From: Dioszegia crocea
Taxonomy: Eukaryota; Basidiomycota; Tremellomycetes; Tremellales; Bulleribasidiaceae
Length of the DNA: 64,000 nucleotides
Assembly: GCA_001600615.1 (NCBI GenBank)
Contig: BCKK01000008.1
Coordinates: 186,001 to 250,000, forward strand
Reading direction: 5' to 3'
Of the stretch, positions 44,902 to 61,258 are shown piece by piece. Every line of letters begins with the position of its first letter. The first letter of the stretch is position 1. The notes below the pieces were generated by a model. It did not search any database. It was not told the DNA's origin and saw nothing but the letters and a program-made list of their open reading frames with translations. The position numbers were made by a program, and so were the translations under genes.

Positions 44902-46130
44902 CTACGTAGATCCGTTCGCCTGTTCACCAAGAGCCGCCGCAATATCCTCACACACCATCAAGATTGCGCCTCTTGGCTCCATCTTCGAGTAGTAATTTTC
45001 GACCCTGCTTAAGTCAGCTCGTACTCTCTTTCGCCCTGAACCACAGCGTGAGACGTCCAGATCCGTGTGAGACACCACGTCGCGCCACTATCAGACCATC
45101 AAGACAAAGGATGTTACTTACGTCTCGGTCTCCTTGAACCCATTCCGCTCGTAGAACCGCTTCGCCCCGTCATTTCCAACCTGCACGTGCGCCATCGCCC
45201 TGCTGACCACTTTCCGGGGTGCAGCCACCTTCAAAGATCCGCGCGTATTTGTCTTATCGGCCGATGGGGTAGGTGGGGGTGGAGTCGTGGGGTGCAGGCA
45301 GGATGTGAGGGCGTTACGGAGCATGGCGGTGCCTAGGGATGAGGAGCGGTATGGGGCGAGAACACTGATAGGTTAGCGGCCGTCCGATCTGAGCGCGGGA
45401 GGAGGGTGTGCTGAGGAGATGAGCGCGGAACCCTGAAGGCATAGGAATTCCTGTAATGCGCGGAATCGTGATTGATGTCCATCAGATAGAAACCTCCTCC
45501 CGGTCGGCGATAGGGAACATGTAGATTGGACTCACGATAAAGTCAGAATGACAAGCGTCGGTGGCTTCTCCTTAGCGGTGGAAGTAAGGTTCTCAAAGCG
45601 ACAACATATCGCGCCGACGGGTATATCAGCGTAGTAGACTGAGGGTATCAGCTTCATTCTCTGTGCAAGTCTTTAACGCCAATACCGATAGCGCGGGCAA
45701 GGGCTATCAGTGACGTGCTATGAAGACTTACTGAGCTTATTAACATCATCCACTGTTGGGTCGATGATTTCTTTGTAGAATTTGTCCGAATAGACGATGG
45801 GCAACACGATAGAGTTGAGTTTACGCAGAGTTCCAGTCTGAGCTGATGTCAGCTCGGTATTTGGCAAACGACTTCGGTCTGTCGCTCGGGCATCATTGGA
45901 ATGCGCCACCACATTACCCCTCGCAGTATCTCCGTGCTGAAAGCAACACTCACATTGTGCACCGTCAAGCTCGTCAAAGTCACCTTGACCTTTGGTCTGA
46001 CCGTTTTCTTCTGACTCCCTCCAGCTGCAAGATCTACCGCCCGGTGCTCTCCCTGCGGGTCCAGATCCAGCGGATTTGAGACCGTTCCCTGCGTTGCGAA
46101 CGTCGCTGTGGACGTAGTAGCAACTGGCAT
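44902..46130 (-). CDS. NAA50: Naa50-like N-acetyltransferase, likely catalytically impaired
   Basis: Five exons. A 60-residue N-terminal extension precedes the GNAT fold, which is clear from TGTLRKLNSIVLPIVYSDKF, YYADIPVGAICCRFENL, LVILTLSVLAPYRSSSLGTA, MAHVQVGNDGAKRFYERNGF and VENYYSKMEPRGA. The order and PxxYSDKFY match Naa50 (San), a partner of the NatA N-terminal acetyltransferase at the ribosome, also linked to sister-chromatid cohesion. Two active-site features are lost: the acetyl-CoA loop RRLGIG is RSSSLG, and the residue aligned to catalytic Tyr73 of human NAA50 is Val; the residue aligned to His112 remains. A Pro/Thr-rich insertion lies before MAHVQV. S. cerevisiae Naa50 is also reported inactive. 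Divergent from PTH2 by 97 nt. Confidence 0.88.
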
Positions 46131-46227
46131 TATTGGTGGCTGATGGTATGGAAGATGGTGGAGAGCGTTTCAAAGGTCGACTTTTGGCTGGTAAGGGATA
46201 CGTTACGTAAACTCAATGCCTGTATAC
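46131..46227. promoter_or_regulatory. Compact divergent promoter, NAA50-like / PTH2
   Basis: Only 97 nt lie between the two outward-facing start codons, so both transcripts must start within or overlap. This is the tightest divergent pair in the window. Confidence 0.5.
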
Positions 46228-47360
46228 ATGCAACCATGGAACCTGCAGATATTTCCAGCGCTTTGCCTCATTGCCCACCTCTACTCGATTGCAGTATGAG
46301 CATAGCCCGTGGTCTCAGAATGGACAGTAAGGCCCCTGTCTGTAAAATGGCGAAGTCAAACTGATCCGTAAGACCTCTTACAGCCCCTCATCATCTCCCT
46401 CATCGCATTTGCGGTAGGGTATCAAGCAAACACATACCTCTCGTCCGCCTCGCCTACGCTCTCCTCGGCTGGCAGTTCGAACAAGAAACGAAAATTGGGC
46501 GCCTCGACCGCACCCAGCGTCGCTGGGGATGACTCCGATAGCAGCAATGGGGACGCAACGGACCCAGACTCTGACACAGAGGATGAATCCGCTGCTGTTT
46601 CTGCGGACATCGCTGGGGTCAAGGCAGGGATGGGCGAGGAGGTCAAACTTGTTCTGGTGGTAAATGATAGCTTGAAGATGCAGAAGGGGAAGATTGCTGC
46701 GCAGGCGGGACATGCGACGCTGGCGTGTGCGTTCACGCTCAAGGAGCAGAATCCTAGGGTAAGTCTAAGGCGTGTAGTTGGGGTTACTGCGGGATCTGGC
46801 TGATGTGCTAGCTGTATAAGAAGTGGCAATCGCAAGGGTGAGTGTGACCTTCTCTCCATCCTAGTCCTTGTCTTTCGCTCTTCCGTTGCCCAAATTTGGC
46901 CCAAACCCCAGACCCTCCACTCTGCCCGTGCTGTTACCCACCTCCTGGGTTCCATTCGCCCAATACCTCCTCCGCCCACCGGCGCCTCTGCCTTCGCTAA
47001 GGCTCTCAAGTGATTACGAGGCGGGCAAGACTGACGACACCCTTAGCCAGCCCAAAATCGCTCTGAGATGCGCAACGACCGAGGAGCTTGAATCTCTCGC
47101 AGCGCAGGCGAGACGCCTCAACCTCTGCGCCAGGACTATACAGGATGCGTGAGTGCTCAAAACAGTCGTCCTACATCCGCAAACAAGAATAGGGCGCTGA
47201 TGTCTCAGTGGCCGAACGCAAGTCGCCCCTGGGTCCAAGACTATCCTCGGGATCGGACCGTAAGTTGCTCATACGTTTTCCGACGGAGCGGTAGCTTATA
47301 AATCTCAGCGGACCTGCTCGGTTGATTAATACGGTCACTGGGAAGCTGAAGCTGCTATGA
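46228..47360 (+). CDS. PTH2: Peptidyl-tRNA hydrolase 2
   Basis: Exon 1 (46228-46293, MQPWNLQIFPALCLIAHLYS and two more residues) joins at phase 0 across a 91-nt intron to PLIISLIAFAVGYQANTYLS, so the N-terminal membrane anchor is split by the intron. An acidic Ser/Asp linker (DPDSDTEDESAAVS) leads to the catalytic domain: VKLVLVVNDSLKMQKGKIAA, QAGHATLACAFTLK, LYKKWQSQGQPKIALRCATT, LAAQARRLNLCARTIQDAGR, TILGIGPGPARLINTVTGKL. Pth2 cleaves peptidyl-tRNA released from ribosomes; in yeast and humans it sits on the mitochondrial outer membrane. Stop at 47358-47360. The assignment of exon 1 rests on phase and splice sites. Confidence 0.92.
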
Positions 47361-47871
47361 TGATATCATGCAGATATGGCCACAGTGCGACGTACAGCCT
47401 CTCTCGGTACCTGAGGCGAGAAAGACAGCTTTTGCGCTCAAAATACCCCGCTGTGCCGATGGGCTGTACTCAGTCTGATGCTCTGACATCGCTATCGGTT
47501 GACTGACCCGAGCTTGTCTGCGCAATGAATCGAATGATGGCAGAATCCTTCGAGTGGTTGATTGGTGGGCTCCCGTGAACACGTTTACCGTAAGGTGGCA
47601 ATCAGTCGATTTTGAGACGCGTATTCGGAAGCTCAACACGTCGCATGCACTACAAGAGGGAGACGAAGAAAGCAGAAGGAGGGCAGTGAGGGAGGGCACA
47701 GACTATGAAGGAGAAAGGATGCAGGAGTCAGGCTGCCTCAGCTAAGGAGTTTTGGTTGAAGCGGATGGAAGTCGGGCTTAGAGAGCACCTGTCACAAATC
47801 AGCTAAGCTTACAAACAGACGGGCAGCAACGATACTCCACGAGAAGACGAGCTTACCTGCAGACTGAATGC
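47361..47871. other. Intergenic, convergent 3' regions
   Basis: 511 nt between PTH2 and the unknown gene on the opposite strand. No gene seen. Confidence 0.45.
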
Positions 47872-49571
47872 TTAGGAGTCGGGGAAAGGCCAGTATACCC
47901 CGCCAAGACGCTCGTCGAAGACCAAGGGATCGGGAGTATAAGGGGTATGTGGCAGGCTGGGCCGAGCTGTGGCTTCACGATCAACAACGGAGACGTCTCC
48001 TGTAGTTACGCGCCTAGGCTCGGATAGCTCTGAGAATCCAAAATCGTGTGAAATGTGGTTGTTGTCGATGGATACGGGGGGATGCTGATCGTACACTAAT
48101 CCGGCGATATCCTGGGCGACACTCCGAGCGGTGCGGGCATTCCCCGTCCGCAGTCTTCCGCTGCCCTCGATATGTGGCCGAAGGGTACCGAGCAGTCGGG
48201 TTGACCGCGTGGGTGGGAGGTCAAGCTCGGGCATGATAGCGCCAGGCGGTTGGTCATGGTATTCCCGCGGACAGTCAGATGTCGCTTGGTCCGCGTGACT
48301 CAGGTTGGCGTCACCGTGCGCGCCACTGAAGACGGGTCGGCCAGCGCGCATCTCGATAACAGGAGTGAAGAGTTTAGGACTCGAGGTTATACTGTGATCG
48401 ACCGGAAGATCAAAGGCTGCGTCGCTTTGGATCTCCTCGGCCCGTGCGATCTCGCGTAACGATGCGTAACCCCTTGTCGTCTGCATCGCATCCTCGCCTG
48501 TCCCTAGTCTGGCCATTCCGATGTCCCCCATCATCCACCGCCCCAATTGACCCCTTGAATCAAGCATAGACACCTGTCTTTGCTTCTCCGCCAGAAAGAG
48601 CAGACGAACCGTCAGATCTTCGGCGTCCAACGCCAGTCTATTCGAATCTTTCGCTCTCGGTTGACGGTGATCCGAGCCGTACGATATCGACCAGCCGACG
48701 GAGGGTGTCTCGGTGTATCCATAATTGGGGTTGATACCGATGACCGCAAGGATGTTGAGGGGGTGAGCTGGCCTTGGGCCATCGAGCAAGCCGGGCACAA
48801 TATAGCCGCCGACTGGGAGTTCCGGATGGGCAGCAAGTGGGGTAGGAGGGGTGGAGGGAACGGGAGATTGCTGGCGAGGGCTGTAGATGTTTGTGGCCAC
48901 ATACCTCCTGGTCTGGATAAGGGGCGAAGTGACGAGGGGAAGATCGAGAATCGTAATCTTTGCGGGAACAAGCGGAGGGGTGTAGTGGATGATGACCGCC
49001 AGCCGTTGCTCGAGAGTCCGCATGACCCAGTCCGTGACCGTACCCTCAGCCTGGGTGGACACAGCCCTATGTCGAAGCGCCTCCGAGATATCTGCGGGCT
49101 CCCTAATGAGGCTTAAATGACGCCGCTGGAGCCACTCCTTCATAGTCATATAGTGCCAAGATCCGCATGACTGACAGTAGAACACGAGGATGTCCATTTT
49201 GTGGAATTTAGACTGCTCTTTGGCGAAGGCGTAGACTCGTTCCGTCTCGATTTCGATGGATGGTTTATGAAGGGGGATGCGGGGGTGGCTGAACCAGACT
49301 ACTGGACGCTGGGAGGGAGGGGGATAGTCCATTATGCAGAGTGTGGGATGGTCGAGTATGGGTTCGGTTGAGGATTTGCGGTGACTACAGCCGATGTCAG
49401 CGGGGTTTATCGGCCGGTCTCTCCGACATGTGTGCTTCCATCGCAGACTCACTTGTGGTATCCACCGCGCCCTCTTCGACTCTGAGATGCCTCTCCGTAC
49501 TCGCCCTGTACATCGTAGTACTGGTTCAACTGCCTGCGCGCCGCCTGTATCGGATGTGCTCCTTGTCCCAT
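47872..49571 (-). CDS. Unknown 543-residue protein
   Basis: Exon 1 (49571-49453, MGQGAHPIQAARRQLNQYYD ...) joins through a 68-nt intron (GTGAGT donor, CTGAC branch, TGTAG acceptor) to a long exon ending at 47872; the phases match exactly (119 + 1513 nt). Part of the intron is open in the downstream frame, so a longer single-exon reading is misleading. The region around residues 75-210 looks folded: ERVYAFAKEQSKFHKMDILV, a CxxC pair in FYCQSCGSWHYMTMKEWLQR, and TDWVMRTLEQRLAVIIHYTP. The rest is polar and probably disordered. I recognise no family. A CTCAG directly before the ATG suggests a 5'-UTR intron. Confidence 0.66.
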
Positions 49572-50367
49572 TCTGAGCTCGTCCGAAACCGTAGTTGATG
49601 AGCGCCACGATGTAGGTCTGGGATGATGTAGCGAGAGGATGTGAGATGGCAGTAAGAAGTGTGGGCGGCAGTGACAGGATGGTGTGACTCGAGGAGGTGT
49701 TGACTAAGGAATAGCGAGCTGAAGACTGGGGAAGAGGCTCCAATGATCACTCTTGTATGCGCGCAGTCTGGGGAATCAGCTGTGAGTGATGAGCCTTTAT
49801 CTTCTTCCATATGCATCTCACGAGAGCCGGAGAGCGTGATAACTCACCTGCGCTTCTGTGCTGCTGCCTAGGCTGGATGAAAGGGTTCTCAAAGGAGATG
49901 ATGGGAGTGACCAGGTGATGGCGAGCGCCGAAGCCGGAGGACCGATTGCGCGGACACGAGGCGGGCTCAAGCTCCAAATCCAGGGACTGAGATCACTGCT
50001 GAGGCTCTATAGAAGCTAAAGCAGGAAACTCAAGGTGAGTATAGAGGGAAGGGGATGGAGGGGGATGAAGAACAAGTGGTGGGAAGTGAAATGATGGAGG
50101 AATGAGGAGGTACCCAAATTAAGGTTTTGGGTGGCAAAAATCAGTCACCCGCCCTGAATTCCCCAGAAGCGGTCTGTGCGTCCAATCTTTGCCAGAGCAG
50201 AGCGGATCATGCTGTTGGACGATGCAGATCTGCGGGACCCTATACGTGGCCGGATGTGCCCGGCATGAATGTCCGACTCAACTTCGAGCCAAAGCTATTC
50301 ATTATAAACAACATTCCCTACTGATTTTGGATTCCTGCTATACATCGGAGATCCTGCTCCCTGTAAT
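49572..50367. other. Intergenic
   Basis: 796 nt between the unknown gene and the kinase stop, both minus strand. Open frames reach to 49977 but show no conserved content; part is probably 5'-UTR with an intron. Confidence 0.4.
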
Positions 50368-57217
<6,850 letters not shown>

Positions 57218-57910
57218 GGCTGCTGAGGTCAGAATCGACGCGATAGCTGAGATGAGATGAAGAAATTGACTTACCGCCTCAGCGTCGCAAGCTCGGGGTT
57301 GGATCAACCCAGATGAGACCTGTCTTGGACGAGACGTGTACCCTGACGAGCAATCATTTGCTGGTCCAATCACTGTCCAGGAGTGTATTCTCTCGCCAGA
57401 CGCCAGATGGAGTGTGTTGTGGAATTTTCGGGCGTGTATCCTTTGTCGGAGTGTATGGGTCAGGGACCCGACAAAGCGCAAGGTTTGGAAAGGAGAAACT
57501 GTGAAACGCGCTCGTCCAAGCGCCTCGCGTCGATGTGGCTTGGTTTTCGCCTCTGAAAATCGGTAAGCCTTGGGTGAAATGGCTGCGCGAAGGCGGGTAT
57601 TCGATTGAGATCTGCGTGGCTGCAGTGTGCGATGGGTGAGTGTGCAGCTCTGATCAGGCACGCAGGTCGCTTACTGCTTGGGAATTAGGTTCGAGTTTCA
57701 GGGATTCTCGTCATCGCCTTCCAGTATCGCGCACGTGGCTGACGCGTAAGGAATGCTGATGTTGGACCGAAGTTGAGGTGGATTCCTTGTGAAAGTTTAC
57801 AAAGATGCTGCCTCACAGACTCCAGATAATGGACACGCTGGCCCAGTCTCGGCCATATCATCAGTACTTATCTTGATCACCTACACCTGAATTGGTCCAG
57901 TTCGACAGTC
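57218..57910. promoter_or_regulatory. Divergent region, kinase / tandem-pair copy 1; start of duplicated unit
   Basis: 693 nt. The part from about 57590 to 57720 resembles 59310-59440 in front of copy 2: both contain attcga, gagatctgcg, ggttcgagtttcaggg and a cgtcat in the same order. The duplication thus includes promoter DNA. Confidence 0.55.
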
Positions 57911-59088
57911 ATGGGTCCTGTATCGCTTCACCCAACCATCAGGGCTGCTGCTCTTGCAATCAGGAATGTCCTCAGTCCAAGGTGAGTGATTGCAACCATG
58001 TGTCGACAGGCCAGAAACTCATCTGTTCAAGCTATCGACTCGTCTCCATGCCCCAGATAGACCATCCATTCATTGATCTAAGATCGACCGCTTCTGACGA
58101 TATGTGAGCCATCGTGCGAAGTCTGCTGCGCAGTCTGTGACTCTGAGGTACACCCACCCTCGAGCCCTCCCTATGGATTTCAGGAAGGAAAACTTAGATA
58201 CTACCGCTGACAGATTTGACCTCCCGATGTGAAGACATATCTCCGCCTTGCCTCATTCCACGATCGCCCAATCGATCTCGCTACGCTCAGCGCCGTCGAC
58301 CCCAACGCTCATTGGTCGATGCAATTAGAGGAGATCAGGAAGGGAAGAGAATACCTTCACGAAGAGATGTATGCGGGAAGAGGGTGAGTAAGCCTATCTC
58401 GTTAGAGCGTGGCGTGATATTTGAATGGGGCTTGAGTGATGGGCGCATCACTGCAAGCCTCAGAAGCTACCCGAGGCAACCTTCAGCTGATAGTTCCAGA
58501 ATGTTCGCTACACAAACCGACATGGCCAGACTTCATCGCCAAGGTGTCCACCCTGCTTCCTGCTGGTACCACCTAACCCAGTCACCCGAGTTTGTCACGC
58601 GTGTGTCAGACACGATGCGACTCTCACAAGGCGTAATGAACTCTGGGATCAAGGACGAAGCAATGACGCTGGAAGGGACCTTGGTCAAGGTGAGCTTGGC
58701 CTTAAATCTCTGACCGCGTCGTCTGCCCATGCCATGCAGGTCTGGTCTGCAATCCACCAATTGTTACATCTGACTACATCCACCTTACATCATCACCGAA
58801 CGCGTCAGCTGACAACTCTAGACGAACATCCGTGCTCCTCCCCCCTTCACCCACTTTCGCCGGGCTCATCATCCCCGCCTCATTCACAGATGCTACGGAA
58901 AGTTACATCCCACCGCATTGACTATCGGTTACATGATCGATCCGGAGCTCGATGGAGATTGGCAACCCGGTGATTCGGTTTTCATGGCGCAAGATGACGC
59001 CGAGTCGACATTCAAGAGGTGGATGACAGGTTTTGAGTTCTCCCTGGATCGTGAATACAGGAGCGTGCTATCATCGTCTAGGGGATAA
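57911..59088 (+). pseudogene. Tandem unknown-family gene, copy 1, lost acceptor
   Basis: Exons align one for one with copy 2 (59541-60763). Copy 1 begins MGPVSLHPTIRAAALAIRNV, then YRLVSMPQIDHPFIDLRSTA, VDPNAHWSMQLEEIRKGREY, MFATQTDMARLHRQGVHPAS, WYHLTQSPEFVTRVSDTM, TNIRAPPPFTHFRRAHHPRL. To keep the frame after SDD-Ile-PPDV, intron 2 (58104-58218) must end in TG where copy 2 has CAG. The nearest AG upstream leads at once to a stop. The C-terminus also ends early (TAA at 59086-59088) where copy 2 reads on for 18 residues. Together this suggests a decaying copy, although most of the frame is open. The family is not recognised; no signal peptide or membrane segment is seen. Confidence 0.62.
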
Positions 59089-59540
59089 GAGTCGGTGGGA
59101 CAGGGGGTGGACTGGGTCATGATACCTCAGGAGTGGGTATTGATGAGGGGGAGTGAAGGGAAGGAGTGAAGGGAAGGAGTGAAGTCTGATTGTAAGAGGC
59201 TCAGGCAGGAGGGCGTACAACGCCATGCTTGGCAAAGGAAGCGGAGGGTTTGAAGCGGTAGAATATTGGCTACCACATCTCATTTTTCAGTGAACCTTGC
59301 TGCGCGACGGTGGGGATATTCGAGAGAGATCTGCGAGGCTGTAGTATGAGAGAAGAGCGTGCAGTCTGAGCTCTTCAGCCGCGCGCAAAGGTACTACCTC
59401 AAGTGGAATAAGGTTCGAGTTTCAGGGTTTCACGTCATGAGGAGGAATGCTGAAGTTGAAGTAGATTCTACGCGACCATTCTCGGTTAGCCATCGGGCCT
59501 AGTTGATCACTTGTACTTGCACCTGTCCACCCCGCAAGTC
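59089..59540. other. Intergenic within the tandem duplication
   Basis: 452 nt with a short tandem repeat at the left and, from about 59310, the promoter copy described for 57590-57720. Confidence 0.5.
59151..59184. repeat. Short tandem repeat, 13-nt unit
   Basis: Unit gagtgaagggaag repeated 2.6 times without mismatch just after the stop of copy 1. Purine-rich minisatellite-like stretch. Confidence 0.8.
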
Positions 59541-60763
59541 ATGCGTTACGTATCGCATCGCGCACACATCCGAGCTATCGGCCGTTCAATCAGGAATGCG
59601 ATTCATCCAAGGTAAGTGGCACTATACTTAGATGATCAACGGAGAAACTTATCTTAACAAGCTATCGACTCGTCCCCATGCCCCAAGTCGATCATCCAAT
59701 CATTGATCTCAGGATCACAGCCTCAAACGATATGTCAGTCAGTGGCAATGCCCGAGTTCCCCTCTTCTTGAACGCCGCTGACACCGCAGTCCTCCGGATG
59801 TGAGGGCCTATATCCGTCTCGCCGCATTCAACGATCACTTCTGGGAAATCCAGTCGACCAGTGCCGTCGACCCCAGAGCACATTGGTCTGTACAGTTGGA
59901 AGAGCTCAGGAGGGGAAGAGAATACCTTTCTGGAGAGATGGTCGCGGGCAGGGGGTGAGTCACCATTCTCCCTCTGGCGCTGGGCTCGGTCAGGCTACGA
60001 GTTGGAATGGGCTTCAAAGCTGCGGCACGTACGGAGCATGTTGCCAGCTTGACCGGCTGGAGCCTGATGGACTCAAGATGGAGCCCACATAGAGGGGGAG
60101 ATCAACGCACAACCCCAACCTGGTCAGACAGCAGCTGATAATAACAGGATGTTTGCCTCACCAGCCGACATCGCCAGACTCAAGAACAACGGAATTCATC
60201 CTGCTTCCTACTGGTACCACATAACCGATTCTCCCGAATTCGTCTCGCGTGTGACGGACACGATGGTGCTTAGCGATGGGGAAGTAGTTAATGCTGGGAT
60301 CAAAATCGAGGCAATCATACCGAAAGGAACAATGCTCAAGGTGAGCCCAATTCCGACACCTTATATGGTATTCATTGTGTACCATGCTGAGGCCACCCGA
60401 CTCACTTTACCCTCACTCAAGACTAGACCTTGTGGCTGACAGGTCCAGACGAATATCCGCGCACCATTTCCATTTACCCACTTCCGCCCTCCCCTTCTTC
60501 CTCGCCTCGTCCACGAATGTTACGAACACCTACATCCAACAGCCTTAGTCATCAATAGCTCGGAGGATCCGACTCTCCAGGACGACTCGCAAAACGAGGA
60601 GGTCCATAAGATGTGCCAAGGAGAGGCCGAGAATCTGTTCCAATTGATGTTGTTGGGCTTGGAATTCTCCCCGGATGATGAATATAGGAGCGTTCTATCA
60701 GTGTATAGGGCAAAGGAGTCGATGGGGATAAGGGCGAATCAGGACATGACTACGGTGGAGTAG
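59541..60763 (+). CDS. Tandem unknown-family gene, copy 2, intact
   Basis: Five exons, all with standard splice sites, encode roughly 280 residues. The start is MRYVSHRAHIRAIGRSIRNA, followed by PSYRLVPMPQVDHPIIDLRI, IPPDVRAYIRLAAFNDHFWE, AVDPRAHWSVQLEELRRGRE, GMFASPADIARLKNNGIHPA, YWYHITDSPEFVSRVTDTMV, EVVNAGIKIEAIIPKGTMLK, TNIRAPFPFTHFRPPLLPRL and an acidic C-terminus ending SVYRAKESMGIRANQDMTTV. It is about half identical to copy 1 by eye. I do not recognise a domain; charged and aromatic residues suggest a soluble folded protein. Copy 2 reads as the functional member. Confidence 0.74.
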
Positions 60764-61258
60764 GCGGTGACGGGGCGGAGCAGACAAGGCGAAGCAAAGT
60801 AATCGCTAGAGCCACGAGCCACAGTGAGGCGGCAGTATCGATTCGTGCTTCGCAAATGGAGTCGAGATCCTGAAGCGCTAGCATACGGGGGATGACATCT
60901 TTTTTGTATAGGGCAATGACACTACCAATGTATGCTGCAGCTTCGGGAATCGGCAGACTGCTGTTGCTGCAATGACAGGGTCATAAATGGGATGGTCGAA
61001 TAGAGCCAGCGGTGCCATCCGAAAGTTGCTCCTTTGGGCAGTTCCTGAGTGAACCAAACACGAGCCTGACTTCTCTCTTTCTCGCACCCGCCCGCTCCTC
61101 GTCTGTTGCCTTGCTCCACTCTCTCCCGCCTCCCCTTCGGCTTAGCTCACAGCTATCGAGCATCCCTCCTAGACCGAACAGTATCCTGGCTCTCATACGG
61201 AAGGCTGCCAGACGGCCCATCATACGACACACGCCTTCACCAACAAGTCACACGCACC
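60764..61258. other. Intergenic
   Basis: 495 nt before the last gene. The open frame in phase with the following CDS extends upstream without an ATG; a C/T-rich leader (tctctctttctcgcacccgc) precedes the start. No gene seen. Confidence 0.4.

Noticed and set aside
47872..49743. Single 623-codon exon for the unknown protein
   Set aside because: It reads across a perfect 68-nt intron whose length is not a multiple of three; the spliced model with start at 49571 fits the phases better.
57688..57703. ggttcgagtttcaggg as a tRNA B box (also at about 59412)
   Set aside because: No matching A box, acceptor stem or cloverleaf could be drawn; the motif is part of the duplicated promoter DNA.
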